A DNA stretch of 64,000 nt from JAAFHB01 sp038236995 (GCA_038236995.1 JBBRZE010000011.1:22292-86291), one strand, 5' to 3'; counted from the stretch's first letter, positions 35,326 through 44,769 are shown. Numbers and translations: made by a program. Notes: generated by a model from the sequence alone, not told the origin.

Positions 35326-36015
35326 ATGAAAAGACTCGTTATTTTATCTGGCGCTGGCATGTCAGCAGAGAGTGGAATTCGCACTTTTCGTGATATGAAT
35401 GGATTATGGGAAGAGTATGATGTAATGGAGGTTGCAAGTATAGGTGCATGGCAAAAAAATCCGGAATTACTACTACGATTTTACAACGACCGTCGGATAC
35501 AGATGATCGAAAGCAAACCAAACAAAGGACATCTTCTACTTGCTGAACTCGAGAAAAGTTTTAATGTTCAGATTATTACACAGAATGTTGATGATCTCCA
35601 TGAAAGAGCTGGCTCAACGAGTGTACTTCATTTGCATGGAGAATTGACGAAAGCCCGAAGCTCTACTGATCCTTCATTGATTTATACGTTGACAGATCCG
35701 GAAATGAAAATGGGTGACAAATGCGAGAAAGGTAGTCAGTTACGACCTCATATTGTCTGGTTTGGAGAGGAAGTTCCTGCAATGGCAGAAGCATTTCCAA
35801 TTGTTGAGTCTGCAGATTACCTTTGTGTTATTGGAACCTCATTAAATGTTTATCCTGCTGCAGGATTGATCAATTTTGCACAGGCAGGAATACCTGTATT
35901 CCTGATTGATCCGAACCCTCCTGCTTCTCTTCTAAGCCGGGTACAGGTAATCGCAAAAGGTGCAGGCGAAGGAGTCGCAGAATTAATAATGAAGCTTAAT
36001 GCACTTCAAAAATAA
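35326..36015 (+). CDS. cobB: NAD-dependent deacylase, sirtuin (CobB-like)
   Basis: Sirtuins remove acyl groups from lysines using NAD. Conserved motifs are GAGMSAESGIRTFRD, TQNVDDLHERAG, catalytic His in LHLHGEL, and the C-terminal GTSLNVYPAAGLI. The Tyr-x-x-Arg pair in FYNDRR suggests class III, desuccinylase-like activity. Three of the four zinc cysteines are absent: the first pair region reads KARSSTDP and the second keeps one Cys in GDKCEKG. The frame extends to 35236, but the ATG at 35326 (MKRLVILSGAG) gives the usual 229 residues. It is a single gene. Confidence 0.93.
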   Translation: MKRLVILSGAGMSAESGIRTFRDMNGLWEEYDVMEVASIGAWQKNPELLLRFYNDRRIQMIESKPNKGHLLLAELEKSFNVQIITQNVDDLHERAGSTSVLHLHGELTKARSSTDPSLIYTLTDPEMKMGDKCEKGSQLRPHIVWFGEEVPAMAEAFPIVESADYLCVIGTSLNVYPAAGLINFAQAGIPVFLIDPNPPASLLSRVQVIAKGAGEGVAELIMKLNALQK

Positions 36016-36311
36016 TATCCTTCGCATTCATACATCTTGAATTTTCAATACGATTGGAAAGAAAATCATTATTGTGATAACTGCTGCTAGTGGCACGATG
36101 TTAAGCAAAAAAGACCGATAGAAAGTTTTCCAAAATTTATCAATCATTATACACTACTGTTGCAAACGATTTGAATATTTATTCCCAAAAACAAAAATAT
36201 TGAGGACATCTAAAAAAATCTCTTCAAGTGAAACGCGACATTGCTACAATAACACTTTATAAGAAAATCGTGTGTATACAAATTTAAAACTCATCAGTGG
36301 AAAAACCTTAC

Positions 36312-36344
36312 TTTGAAATTATTCAAATCAGAAACATACCTTTG
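36312..36344 (+). promoter_or_regulatory. Candidate promoter for lplA
   Basis: TTTG at 36312-36315 and TACCTTTG at 36337-36344 are separated by 21 bp, close to the Bacteroidota -33/-7 consensus. The -7 box is 36 bp before the lplA ATG. The rest of the 36016-36380 spacer shows nothing else. Confidence 0.6.
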
Positions 36345-36380
36345 CGAAAATGATTTAAATAGTCAAAACGAATTCAAATA

Positions 36381-37361
36381 ATGCGCTGCATAATTTCCAC
36401 AAATACGAACCCTCACTATAATTTGGCCACAGAGGAATATTTATTAAAAAGCAATAATGAAGAAATTTTCCTTCTATACATTAACGAACCTTGCATTGTA
36501 GTTGGAAAGCATCAAAATTTACTTTCCGAAATAAATCTTCCGTACGTACTTGAGAATGGCATCAAATTAGCAAGAAGAATTTCAGGAGGAGGTACCGTTT
36601 ATCAGGATTTAAATAACCTAAATTTTAGTTTTATACACAACTGTTCCAATCTCGAACAAATCAATTTTACCAAATTCACATATCCTATAATGGAGGCTTT
36701 GCGTGAAATGGGGTTGGATGTTATATTTTCGGGTAGAAACGATCTTCTTATTGATTCGAAAAAAATATCTGGAAATGCTATGCACATTTTTAAAACCAGG
36801 GTTCTTTCTCATGGTACTCTCCTATTTGGCTCCGATTTAAATAATCTATCGTCCGCACTAAAGAACAGTCCTGAAAAGTACATCGATAAATCAATTAAAT
36901 CTGTCAGATCAAAAGTGGACAATATTTCTAACCATATGAAGTATCCAAAAACAATCGATTGGTTTAAGCAAACTCTGTTTGAAATTATAACAACAAAATC
37001 AGAAAACTCCAATATTGAACCAATAATAGAATACGAAGACGAATTTATCAACCAGATTTCTAAAAACAAATTTGAAACCTGGGAATGGGTATACGGTTAT
37101 TCACCAAAATATCAATTTCAAAATAATGTTCACATATCCTATCAATCGGTTAAGTTTGAATTACAAGTTGAAAAAGGGATTATTAAGCGTATAATTTCAA
37201 ATATTAATTCGACACAAAACCCTAGCTATCAGCATATAATTGAAGCTTTATTAAATGCAAAACATGATTATATATCAATTGTAGAAATGCTAAAAAAAGA
37301 TTTAAAAATTAATTCATTACCATACTTTAATATAGAAGACTTTTGTAAGTCGTTATTCTAG
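36381..37361 (+). CDS. lplA: Lipoate-protein ligase A
   Basis: LplA attaches free lipoate, via lipoyl-AMP, to the lysine of lipoyl domains such as GcvH. Motifs: NLATEEYLL, EPCIVVGKHQN, the nucleotide loop ARRISGGGTVYQDLNNLNFS, SGRNDLLIDSKKISGNA, and HGTLLFGSDL. A C-terminal accessory domain brings the length to 326 residues, normal for LplA. It is a single gene with a good promoter. A client in this window is gcvH at 1139-1519. Confidence 0.95.
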   Translation: MRCIISTNTNPHYNLATEEYLLKSNNEEIFLLYINEPCIVVGKHQNLLSEINLPYVLENGIKLARRISGGGTVYQDLNNLNFSFIHNCSNLEQINFTKFTYPIMEALREMGLDVIFSGRNDLLIDSKKISGNAMHIFKTRVLSHGTLLFGSDLNNLSSALKNSPEKYIDKSIKSVRSKVDNISNHMKYPKTIDWFKQTLFEIITTKSENSNIEPIIEYEDEFINQISKNKFETWEWVYGYSPKYQFQNNVHISYQSVKFELQVEKGIIKRIISNINSTQNPSYQHIIEALLNAKHDYISIVEMLKKDLKINSLPYFNIEDFCKSLF

Positions 37362-37410
37362 TCTGCAATAAATTGGAAATTTAGCCTTAATCATTTTTTT
37401 TTCAGGCATT

Positions 37411-39225
37411 TCACACATTTTCTTTAAAATAGTTTTCAATTTTTTCGGCTCTTCCAACTCCAATTTCTGATATAATCTCACTCTGAGGTGTATCTTTTAA
37501 GCGTTTAATCGATTTGAATTTACGCATCAACAATTCGATTGTTTTATCCCCAATTCCCGGTATATGCGAAAGCTCACTTATAATAAATTCTTTAGACCGT
37601 TTATTCCGATGGAAGGTAATTCCAAACCTATGGGCTTCATTCCGAATATTTTGGAGTACTCTTAACGTCTCTGAATTTTTATCAAGATATAATGGAATAG
37701 GATCATCAGGATAAATAATTTCTTCAAGCTTTTTTGCAATTCCAATTACGGCAACTTTTCCCCTGATATTGAGTTTTTCCAGTATACTTAATGCAGAACT
37801 TAATTGTCCTTTACCGCCGTCAACAACAATTAATTGAGGTAGAGGTCCCTTTTCATTTATCACCCGATCATAGCGGCGAAATATAATTTCCTCCATTGAT
37901 GCAAAATCATCTGGTCCAATAACCGTTTTGACATTGAAATGGCGATATTCACGTTTTGCAGGTTTACCTCCAATAAAAACAACACATGCAGCAACTGGCT
38001 GAGCACCTTGAATATTTGAATTATCGAAGCATTCAATTCGGTATGGCAGTTCCTGCAATCTTAAATCCTTTTTTATTTGTTCTAACAATCTGTCAGTTCT
38101 ACTTTGTGGTGTTTTAAGTGATAATTGCTTGTTTTTATCCAATTTATAAAACTTCACATTTCTTTCAGATAATTCAAGTAATTTTCGTTTATCTCCAATT
38201 TGAGGAACAATCATTTTTACCTCTTTTAATTGAATGTCTATTTTGAATGGTAAAATTAGCTCTTTCGAATTGAGAAAAAACTTTTGTCGGATTTCGATGA
38301 TTCCTAAAGCGAGCAATTCCTCCTTAGATTCATCCAGCCTTTTCTTTATTTCAAGCGTGTGTGCCTGAATAATTGCACCATCGACAACCCGTAGAAAATT
38401 GACATATCCATATAACTCATCTTCTTCAAAAGAAAACACATCCACATTTGTAATAGAGGAACTGACAATCGTTGATTTACTTTTATAATTTTCAAGGATT
38501 GTAATTTTATTCTTAATATTTTCGGCTTCTTCAAATTTGTATTCCTGCGCAAACTGGTTCATTCGCCCTTTTAAATGGGCTACCACAGTTGACAAATTAC
38601 CTTTCAGAATCTCCTTAATCTGCGATATTCCGTCCATGTATTCATCCTCCTGTTGTAAACTTTCGCAAGGACCTTTGCAATTCCCAATTTGAAATTCAAG
38701 ACAAACGTTGTATTTTAGCTTTGCAATATTCTCTTTTGACAAGTTTAAACTACAATTACGGATTGGATACAGCCTTTTAACCACATCAAGAATGGTTCGG
38801 ACCATAGGAATTGAAGTATAAGGCCCAAAATAGAGGGACCCATCTCTTATTACATTACGGGTAAAGAAAATTCTAGGAAATGATTCGTTTTTAATACAAA
38901 TCCATGGGAAGGACTTATCATCTTTTAATAAAACATTATAACGCGGCTGATATTTCTTTATTAGGTTGTTTTCAAGCAGTAAGGCATCTTCCTCTGAATC
39001 CACAACCATGTGTTTAATATCTGCAATCTTTCTTACAAGTATTGCAGTTTTACGATTATCATGAACTTTTGAAAAATATGAACTAACACGTTTTTTTAAA
39101 TTCTTCGCTTTTCCAACATATATGATTTTACCTTCAGAATTGAAATATTGGTAAATACCAGGCAAATCGGGCAATCCTGAAACGATTTCCTTTAATTTAC
39201 TTGAAAATAAACCTTCACTTTTCAT
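37411..39225 (-). CDS. uvrC: Excinuclease ABC subunit C
   Basis: UvrC makes both incisions in nucleotide excision repair. The GIY-YIG domain starts at residues 23-25 (GIYQYFNSEGKIIYVGKAKN). The UVR/UvrB-binding helix lies around residue 205-240, and the RNase H-like domain contains RIECFDNSNIQGAQPVAACV and LIVVDGGKGQLSSA. The C-terminal helix-hairpin-helix repeats (SHIPGIGDKTIELLMRKF) are complete. The frame opens at 39291 inside apt, but the ATG at 39225 (MKSEGLFSS), 10 bp past the apt stop, gives 604 residues and is the likely start. It is the last gene of the mnmG-apt-uvrC run. Confidence 0.96.
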   Translation of the reverse strand: MKSEGLFSSKLKEIVSGLPDLPGIYQYFNSEGKIIYVGKAKNLKKRVSSYFSKVHDNRKTAILVRKIADIKHMVVDSEEDALLLENNLIKKYQPRYNVLLKDDKSFPWICIKNESFPRIFFTRNVIRDGSLYFGPYTSIPMVRTILDVVKRLYPIRNCSLNLSKENIAKLKYNVCLEFQIGNCKGPCESLQQEDEYMDGISQIKEILKGNLSTVVAHLKGRMNQFAQEYKFEEAENIKNKITILENYKSKSTIVSSSITNVDVFSFEEDELYGYVNFLRVVDGAIIQAHTLEIKKRLDESKEELLALGIIEIRQKFFLNSKELILPFKIDIQLKEVKMIVPQIGDKRKLLELSERNVKFYKLDKNKQLSLKTPQSRTDRLLEQIKKDLRLQELPYRIECFDNSNIQGAQPVAACVVFIGGKPAKREYRHFNVKTVIGPDDFASMEEIIFRRYDRVINEKGPLPQLIVVDGGKGQLSSALSILEKLNIRGKVAVIGIAKKLEEIIYPDDPIPLYLDKNSETLRVLQNIRNEAHRFGITFHRNKRSKEFIISELSHIPGIGDKTIELLMRKFKSIKRLKDTPQSEIISEIGVGRAEKIENYFKENV

Positions 39226-39235
39226 CTTATAAATC

Positions 39236-39772
39236 TTAAAAATGGACCATTGACCAAGTTGATACGGTTGGATCAATTCTTTCAATTCCATTTAAAAAAT
39301 CAAGTTCCACGAAAAAATTAACATATATTGTTGAAACGCCAAATTTTCTCACCAAATCAATAGCAGCACCTATTGTTCCACCAGTTGCAAGCAAATCATC
39401 ATGGATTAATACAATATCGTCAGCAGTTATGGCATCCTGATGTATTTCGAGCGTATCAAATCCATATTCCAATTGGTATGACTGTGAATATATCTCTGCA
39501 GGAAGTTTCCCTGGTTTGCGAATTGGAATAAATCCAGCATTTAATTTATATGCCAAAACACTACCAAGAATAAAGCCGCGGGATTCAATTCCTATTACTT
39601 TCGTTATACCCGAGTTCTTATAATGCTCATAAATTTCATTACTAATAAAACTAAATATTTCACCAACCTGATAAGCTGTTGAAACATCTTTGAAGTGAAT
39701 TCCAGGTTTTGGAAAATCTGGGATATTCCGAATGGATTTTTTGACTATCTCAAGATTAATTTTTTCTGTCAT
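39236..39772 (-). CDS. apt: Adenine phosphoribosyltransferase
   Basis: Apt salvages adenine with PRPP to AMP. The PRPP-binding loop VLIHDDLLATGGTIGAAIDL is intact. Family motifs FPKPGIHFKDVS, IGIESRGFILGSVLAYKL and FIPIRKPGKLP are clear. The length of 178 residues is normal. uvrC starts 10 bp downstream, so the two are co-transcribed. A parS-like palindrome lies just upstream, between apt and mnmG. Confidence 0.97.
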   Translation of the reverse strand: MTEKINLEIVKKSIRNIPDFPKPGIHFKDVSTAYQVGEIFSFISNEIYEHYKNSGITKVIGIESRGFILGSVLAYKLNAGFIPIRKPGKLPAEIYSQSYQLEYGFDTLEIHQDAITADDIVLIHDDLLATGGTIGAAIDLVRKFGVSTIYVNFFVELDFLNGIERIDPTVSTWSMVHF

Positions 39773-39795
39773 TTCAATATATTAAATATAATTTA

Positions 39796-39817
39796 AAATG
39801 TTCCACGTGGAACATTT
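39796..39817. promoter_or_regulatory. parS-like palindrome
   Basis: A perfect 22-bp palindrome contains the 16-mer core TGTTCCACGTGGAACA, which differs from the general bacterial parS consensus TGTTTCACGTGAAACA by one symmetric change. It lies between mnmG and apt and overlaps the mnmG stop codon by two bases. parS sites bind ParB for chromosome segregation and cluster near the origin. The match is seen in the sequence; the function is inference. Confidence 0.8.
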
Positions 39818-41699
39818 ATCTACCCAAAAGCACTAAAAGCACATTAATATCGCTTGGAGAAACTCCAGGAATCCTACTTGCTTGCCCAATAGTTTTTGGT
39901 TGTATTTTTTCAAGTTTTTGTCGAGCCTCTGTTGAAATGGAGGCAAGTTCCTGATAACTAAACTTTTTATCAATTACAATCCCTTCTAATCTTCTATATT
40001 TCTCTGCAAAAGAACTTTCCCGATCAATATATCCGGAATACTTTATCAATATTTCCGCTGATTCCATTACCTCCCTTCGAAGATCATTATCGATGTATTT
40101 GTACAATTTCTCAAGTTTAGGAATAACTGATAGAAAGTCGAATATTGAAAGTTGTGGTCGCATAATTAACGACTCAAGCTTGGTGCCATGCATTAAAATT
40201 GAGGTACCCTTCTCTATTAATAGACCATTTAGTAAATCAGCCTTAACCGAATAGTTTTTACAAAAATCAATTACACTGGTTCTAAATTCCAGTTTTTTAA
40301 TGAAAATTTTATATCTGCTTTCAGAAACTAAACCGAGTTGATAACCAATTGGGGTCAATCGCTCGTCAGCATTGTCTTGTCTCAACAACAAACGATATTC
40401 AGCTCTGCTGGTAAACATCCTGTAAGGTTCATCAACACCTTTGGTTACCAAATCGTCGATTAACACGCCAATATAAGCTTCATTACGTGAAAGTACCAGA
40501 GCATCTTTCCCGTTTATTTTCAAATGTGCATTTATACCAGCCATTAATCCCTGAGCACCGGCTTCTTCATACCCCGTTGTTCCATTTATTTGTCCAGCGA
40601 AATACAAATTTCTGATCAACTTGGTTTCCAGTGTTGAATTCAATTGAGTCGGATCGAAATAATCATACTCAATTGCATATCCTGGTTTCAAAATTTTCAC
40701 AGATTCCAATCCTGGAATACAATGAATTGCATCATTCTGAACTTGCCAGTTCAATGATGATGAAAAGCCGTTTAGATAATATTCAAGTGAATCTTCACCC
40801 TCTGGCTCAAGAAATAGCTGATGTTGCTCCTTATCTGCAAAGGTAACGAGTTTAGTTTCAATACTTGGACAATATCGGGGACCCAATCCTTTGATAGTAC
40901 CGTCAAATAAAGGGGAATCCTGAAACCCCGTTTTGATTATATCGTGAACGTTAGAATTAGTAAAGGTTATATAACAAGGCATTTGCTTAAGCCCTGATTT
41001 CGTATTTGGCAAAAAACTAAATTGATTTTCACCTATGTCCCCTTCTTGCTTTTGTAATTTGGTAAAATCAATTGTCCTTTTGTCAATCCTAACTGGCGTT
41101 CCGGTTTTCATTCGACCAGATCTAAAACCAGCAGAAATCAATTGCTCTGTGATACCCAAAGAGGAAGGTTCAGAAATTCTTCCACCTAAAACTTTAGACG
41201 TCCCAAAATGCATTAGGCCATTCAGAAAAGTTCCATTCGTTAATATGACACTTTTACACTTAAAGACAACTCCGATCTCCGTTTCAACACCACTCACTGA
41301 ATCACCATCAAAAACAAGTTTTACAACAGTTCCCTGCCAAAAATCAAGATTTTTAATATCCTCCAGCGTACTTTTCCAAATTGCTGAGAATTTAATTTTG
41401 TCACACTGTGCACGAGGACTCCACATCGCTGGACCTTTGGAGAGGTTTAACATTCTAAACTGAATGGTTGATAAATCAGTAATGATTCCCATATTTCCAC
41501 CAAGCGCATCAATCTCGCGCACAATCTGGCCTTTTGCAATTCCACCTACAGCAGGATTACAACTCATTTGTGCAAAGCGATTCAGATCCATTGAAACCAG
41601 TAAAACATTAGATCCCAACCTGGCGGCAACTGCTGCTGCTTCGCATCCAGCATGACCACCGCCCACAACAACTATATCGTACTCATTTAATATATTCAT
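39816..41699 (-). CDS. mnmG: tRNA uridine-5-carboxymethylaminomethyl synthesis enzyme MnmG
   Basis: MnmG (GidA) with MnmE forms the cmnm5 modification of wobble uridine. The FAD-binding motif VVVGGGHAGCEAAAVAARLG is at the N-terminus; MSCNPAVGGIAKGQIVREID, LRPGYAIEYDYFDP-like KPGYAIEYDYFDP, and INGTTGYEEAGAQGL are typical. The ATG at 41699 (MNILNEYDI) gives 627 residues. A longer frame to 41738 is less likely because it overlaps ybeY more; the chosen start overlaps ybeY by 17 bp. Upstream ybeY and downstream apt share the strand. Confidence 0.97.
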   Translation of the reverse strand: MNILNEYDIVVVGGGHAGCEAAAVAARLGSNVLLVSMDLNRFAQMSCNPAVGGIAKGQIVREIDALGGNMGIITDLSTIQFRMLNLSKGPAMWSPRAQCDKIKFSAIWKSTLEDIKNLDFWQGTVVKLVFDGDSVSGVETEIGVVFKCKSVILTNGTFLNGLMHFGTSKVLGGRISEPSSLGITEQLISAGFRSGRMKTGTPVRIDKRTIDFTKLQKQEGDIGENQFSFLPNTKSGLKQMPCYITFTNSNVHDIIKTGFQDSPLFDGTIKGLGPRYCPSIETKLVTFADKEQHQLFLEPEGEDSLEYYLNGFSSSLNWQVQNDAIHCIPGLESVKILKPGYAIEYDYFDPTQLNSTLETKLIRNLYFAGQINGTTGYEEAGAQGLMAGINAHLKINGKDALVLSRNEAYIGVLIDDLVTKGVDEPYRMFTSRAEYRLLLRQDNADERLTPIGYQLGLVSESRYKIFIKKLEFRTSVIDFCKNYSVKADLLNGLLIEKGTSILMHGTKLESLIMRPQLSIFDFLSVIPKLEKLYKYIDNDLRREVMESAEILIKYSGYIDRESSFAEKYRRLEGIVIDKKFSYQELASISTEARQKLEKIQPKTIGQASRIPGVSPSDINVLLVLLGR

Positions 41700-42123
41700 T
41701 ACAAATTTCCTTATACAAATAAATGCACTCGTTTTCATTTTCTCTCATTGAAATCTTTTCAGATTCGCTGTTATCATTTAAACCCAACAAATGCAAAACA
41801 CCATGAACAATCACCCTTAAAAACTCATCTTCTATATTGCATTGAAACACTCCAGAATTTTCAATTACTCTATCTACGCTTATAAACATATCCCCTGAAA
41901 CAACATTTCCTTCTCTATAATCAAAAGTAACGATATCTGTATAGTAATCATGATTCAAATATTTTGAATTAATCTCCTTTAAATATTCATCACTACAAAA
42001 AATATAGTTCAAATCTCCATGTATACAACCAAATTTAAGCACAACTTGTTTTAACCATATTGAAACAACTCTAAATTTCAATTTCGGCTTATTAACATTT
42101 TCTGCATTATATAATATTGCCAT
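41683..42123 (-). CDS. ybeY: Endoribonuclease YbeY (16S rRNA maturation)
   Basis: YbeY is a zinc-dependent RNase involved in 16S rRNA 3' maturation and ribosome quality control. The metal motif reads VHGVLHLLGLNDNSE, with two histidines. The usual third His of HGxLHLxGYDH is missing, as I recall for other Bacteroidota members. Upstream, LNYIFCSDEYLKEINSKYLNHDYYTDIVTF matches the family. The length of 146 residues is normal. It overlaps the upstream RsbW-like gene by one base and mnmG by 17 bases, so they are translationally linked. Confidence 0.94.
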   Translation of the reverse strand: MAILYNAENVNKPKLKFRVVSIWLKQVVLKFGCIHGDLNYIFCSDEYLKEINSKYLNHDYYTDIVTFDYREGNVVSGDMFISVDRVIENSGVFQCNIEDEFLRVIVHGVLHLLGLNDNSESEKISMRENENECIYLYKEICNEYIK

Positions 42124-42533
42124 TATCTGTTAAGTTTTATATAAATAATATTTCCTTTGACATTTGTTGAACAACAAGCGCTTAGCATTTTAATAAAAAA
42201 TATTCCTCTTCCTCCCTCATTTTTCAAACAGTGTGGTTCAAGTGGTGAACGAAGACCATTTATATCAAATCCATCTCCCCTATCTTCAATTTCAATATAT
42301 ATTTCCGTAGAATTAATTGATATAAAAACTCTAATATCCAAATCCCTAACACCTTTGTTCCCATGAATAATCGCATTTTCAACAGATTCTACAATTATTG
42401 TATGAAGGCCAAACATTGTATCCAAATTTAAATCAAATGCTTCTTTTATTTCCCCTATAACATCAAGGCATATATTTAAACCATCAAAATTTGATGGCAC
42501 AAATAACTCTTTTTGAAAAAGGGTTGGATCCAT
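42123..42533 (-). CDS. RsbW-like anti-sigma factor / HATPase domain protein
   Basis: A stand-alone GHKL ATPase of 136 residues resembling serine kinases of the RsbW/SpoIIAB type. The N box is VESVENAIIHGNKG, the G1 box IEDRGDGFDI, and the G2 box GGRGIFFIKML. There is no sensor or H box. RsbW proteins sequester sigma factors or phosphorylate STAS partners; no STAS protein or phosphatase lies in this window. It sits within the hemW-ybeY-mnmG run, overlapping ybeY by one base and 15 bp after hemW. Confidence 0.9.
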   Translation of the reverse strand: MDPTLFQKELFVPSNFDGLNICLDVIGEIKEAFDLNLDTMFGLHTIIVESVENAIIHGNKGVRDLDIRVFISINSTEIYIEIEDRGDGFDINGLRSPLEPHCLKNEGGRGIFFIKMLSACCSTNVKGNIIYIKLNR

Positions 42534-42548
42534 TATTCGGATTTATAA

Positions 42549-43676
42549 CTAAACAAAATAAAGCAACTGAAGAATATAATCAGATATTAGAATTCCTCTC
42601 CTTGTCAAAATGACACTATCTTCATTTGGATGAATAAGTTCCTGGCGTAATAATTTAATTACTTCAACACTAAAAAAACGATTCATTCGATCGTCAAAAT
42701 TATCTCTTACAAACTTTCTTGAAATACCTTTTGAAGTTCTTAAACCGGTAATTATGTACTCATTATATTTATCCTTGCGCGTCAAAAACTCCACTTCGAA
42801 AAACGTTTCTCCGTTATCAATCAGCTTACAATATTTCCATGTATCACTAATATTCCATTGCCTTGAAATTCCATTATAACTATGAGCAGAGGGTCCAATA
42901 CCTAAATAATTGGCATCCTCCCAATATGAACTATTATGACGAGATTTATAACCATCTTTTGCATAATTACTTATTTCATAATGATTGAACCCATGCATAG
43001 CAAGAATATCTATGGTAGAATTAAACTGATCCAATAGATCCTCTTCATCTATTTCCTTTAACTTATTATGTTTCTTTAGCTTAAAAAACAGAGTGCCCTC
43101 TGCAATCGTTAAAGAATAGGCTGAAACGTGCTGAACATTTAATTCAACAACTTTATTAAGAGAATCAAGATATGTAGATAATTCCATACCTGGAATACCA
43201 AAAATTAGGTCTACAGAAATATTTTCAAAACCAACCTTTTTTGCGGTTTCAATATTAAGACTTAACTTACTACTATCATGTCTCCGACCTAAATAATTCA
43301 AAATATTGTCATTAAAACTCTGTATGCCAACACTTAACCGATTAATATTAAGACTATACAAACCATGCAAATAATCTTCTGAGAGATCATCAGGATTAGT
43401 TTCAAAAGTTATTTCACAATCAGCGGAAACATCAAAATTCTTATGAATGCTCTTTAAAATTGAATCAACATTGCAATAACTTAATAATGAAGGTGTTCCA
43501 CCCCCAAAATATATAGTATCTATAATTTCATTATTAAGATACTCCTTTCTCAAATCCAATTCTTTAATTTCAGTTTGAATAAGTGCTTCTATTCCATCTG
43601 AATCTTTTATTGAATAGAAATCGCAATAACTGCATTTACGCTTACAAAAAGGAATATGAAAATAGATACCAGCCAT
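42549..43676 (-). CDS. hemW: Radical SAM heme chaperone HemW
   Basis: HemW binds heme and a 4Fe-4S cluster and is thought to insert heme into respiratory enzymes; it was often misannotated as HemN. From the ATG at 43676 the cluster motif CKRKCSYC has cysteines at residues 11, 15 and 18. Other motifs: IDTIYFGGGTPSLL, ETNPDDL, RLSVGIQSFND, LGRRHDS and DLIFGIPG. The length of 375 residues matches HemW, and a fourth Cys in CxxxCxxCxxC (as in HemN) is absent. It is followed 15 bp later by the RsbW-like gene. Confidence 0.94.
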   Translation of the reverse strand: MAGIYFHIPFCKRKCSYCDFYSIKDSDGIEALIQTEIKELDLRKEYLNNEIIDTIYFGGGTPSLLSYCNVDSILKSIHKNFDVSADCEITFETNPDDLSEDYLHGLYSLNINRLSVGIQSFNDNILNYLGRRHDSSKLSLNIETAKKVGFENISVDLIFGIPGMELSTYLDSLNKVVELNVQHVSAYSLTIAEGTLFFKLKKHNKLKEIDEEDLLDQFNSTIDILAMHGFNHYEISNYAKDGYKSRHNSSYWEDANYLGIGPSAHSYNGISRQWNISDTWKYCKLIDNGETFFEVEFLTRKDKYNEYIITGLRTSKGISRKFVRDNFDDRMNRFFSVEVIKLLRQELIHPNEDSVILTRRGILISDYILQLLYFV

Positions 43677-43750
43677 TAATAAATTTTTATACCGATTACA
43701 AAAATAGATCAAATTATTAAAAAAACGACTGGTTCACGATTCCGCAGGAC

Positions 43751-44191
43751 TCACTCGTTTACTAGTGGAATTTTTTTCACTCTTAATGAATGTCTGCCCC
43801 CATCGAAAGTTTCATCCAGAAATACATCAACGATATTTTTTGCATCAGATTCAGTTATAAATCTTGCTGGCAAGGAACAGATATTTGCATTATTATGACG
43901 CCTTGCGAGTTCAGCAATTTCAGTATTCCAACACAATGCTGACCTTACACCCTGATGCTTATTAACTGTCATATTTATTCCATTTCCGCTTCCACAAAAA
44001 ACAAATCCTATTTCAAAATCATTATTTTCCAATCCAAATCCTATTAAATGTGCAAAATCAGGATAATCACAACTTATAGACGATTCACATCCATAATCCT
44101 TTGTGCCATACCCTCTTTTTTCAAGATGTTTTTTTATAATACATTTTAAATCATATCCGGCATGATCTGAAGCTAAACCAATAATTTTCAT
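43751..44191 (-). CDS. rpiB: Ribose 5-phosphate isomerase B
   Basis: RpiB interconverts ribose 5-phosphate and ribulose 5-phosphate. It has the ASDHAGYDLK N-terminus, the active-site Cys in FCGSGNGINMTVNKHQGVRSALCW, ARRHNNANICSLPARF and ETFDGGRHSLRV. The length of 146 residues is normal. It is the first gene of the minus-strand run leading to uvrC, with 74 bp between it and hemW. Confidence 0.96.
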   Translation of the reverse strand: MKIIGLASDHAGYDLKCIIKKHLEKRGYGTKDYGCESSISCDYPDFAHLIGFGLENNDFEIGFVFCGSGNGINMTVNKHQGVRSALCWNTEIAELARRHNNANICSLPARFITESDAKNIVDVFLDETFDGGRHSLRVKKIPLVNE

Positions 44192-44769
44192 TACTTTTCA
44201 ATTATATTTCAATTTTTAAAAATACTAAATACTTTTGTGAATTAACTTCAAATCTTACAACTCCTCTAAACATCCCGATTGTTAACAAAAGATGTTAATT
44301 ACCTGTTTAAAATAGTTTCTTTAATATTATTAAAAAGTAAAAAACCAATTACTTTCATGTTGTATATAAAAAAAATGAATAAACCCAAATAAACACTACG
44401 CTTAAAAATCATCAAAAATCATTAAGTAATACACATCAAAAAGATTAAAAACAAGCTGCACGTTAGAAACAAATGACGCTATCAACACTAAGTTGATATA
44501 ATACTAACAGACATTATAATTGTAAGTTGTGATGTTAATAATGCTAAAAAAAACACTTAATAATTAGAACCATTCAAAATACCAAATAAAAAATACAAAA
44601 CTTTTAAACGTTTTGAACCGACTATTAAAATAAACATCTCTTTAAATTCTTAAACTATTTATTAATAATAATAGTCTTGTTGAAATTTCAAATTATTAAA
44701 TTTGGTTGGGTTGAAATTTAAGGATTAAAATTTGTGTAAATTTGGAGTTCTAAACAAATGTTTTAGCGA
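44192..44769. other. Very AT-rich spacer upstream of a response regulator
   Basis: This 578-bp spacer separates divergent rpiB and the CheY-like gene and is among the most AT-rich DNA in the window. I searched it by eye for DnaA boxes (TTATNCACA) and found none. It holds no long open frame. A promoter for the downstream gene lies at its 3' end (listed separately). Confidence 0.5.
44711..44744 (+). promoter_or_regulatory. Candidate promoter for the CheY-like gene
   Basis: TTG at 44711-44713 and TAAATTTG at 44737-44744 match the Bacteroidota -33 and -7 boxes with a 23-bp spacer. The -7 box ends 25 bp before the ATG. Confidence 0.5.

Noticed and set aside
41683..42123. Missing third zinc His in YbeY considered as loss of function
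   Set aside because: The same substitution region is, as far as I recall, usual in Bacteroidota YbeY, and the gene is embedded in a conserved run.
44192..44769. Very AT-rich spacer considered as a replication origin, given the parS-like sites nearby
   Set aside because: No DnaA boxes of the TTATNCACA type were found by eye and dnaA is not in the window.
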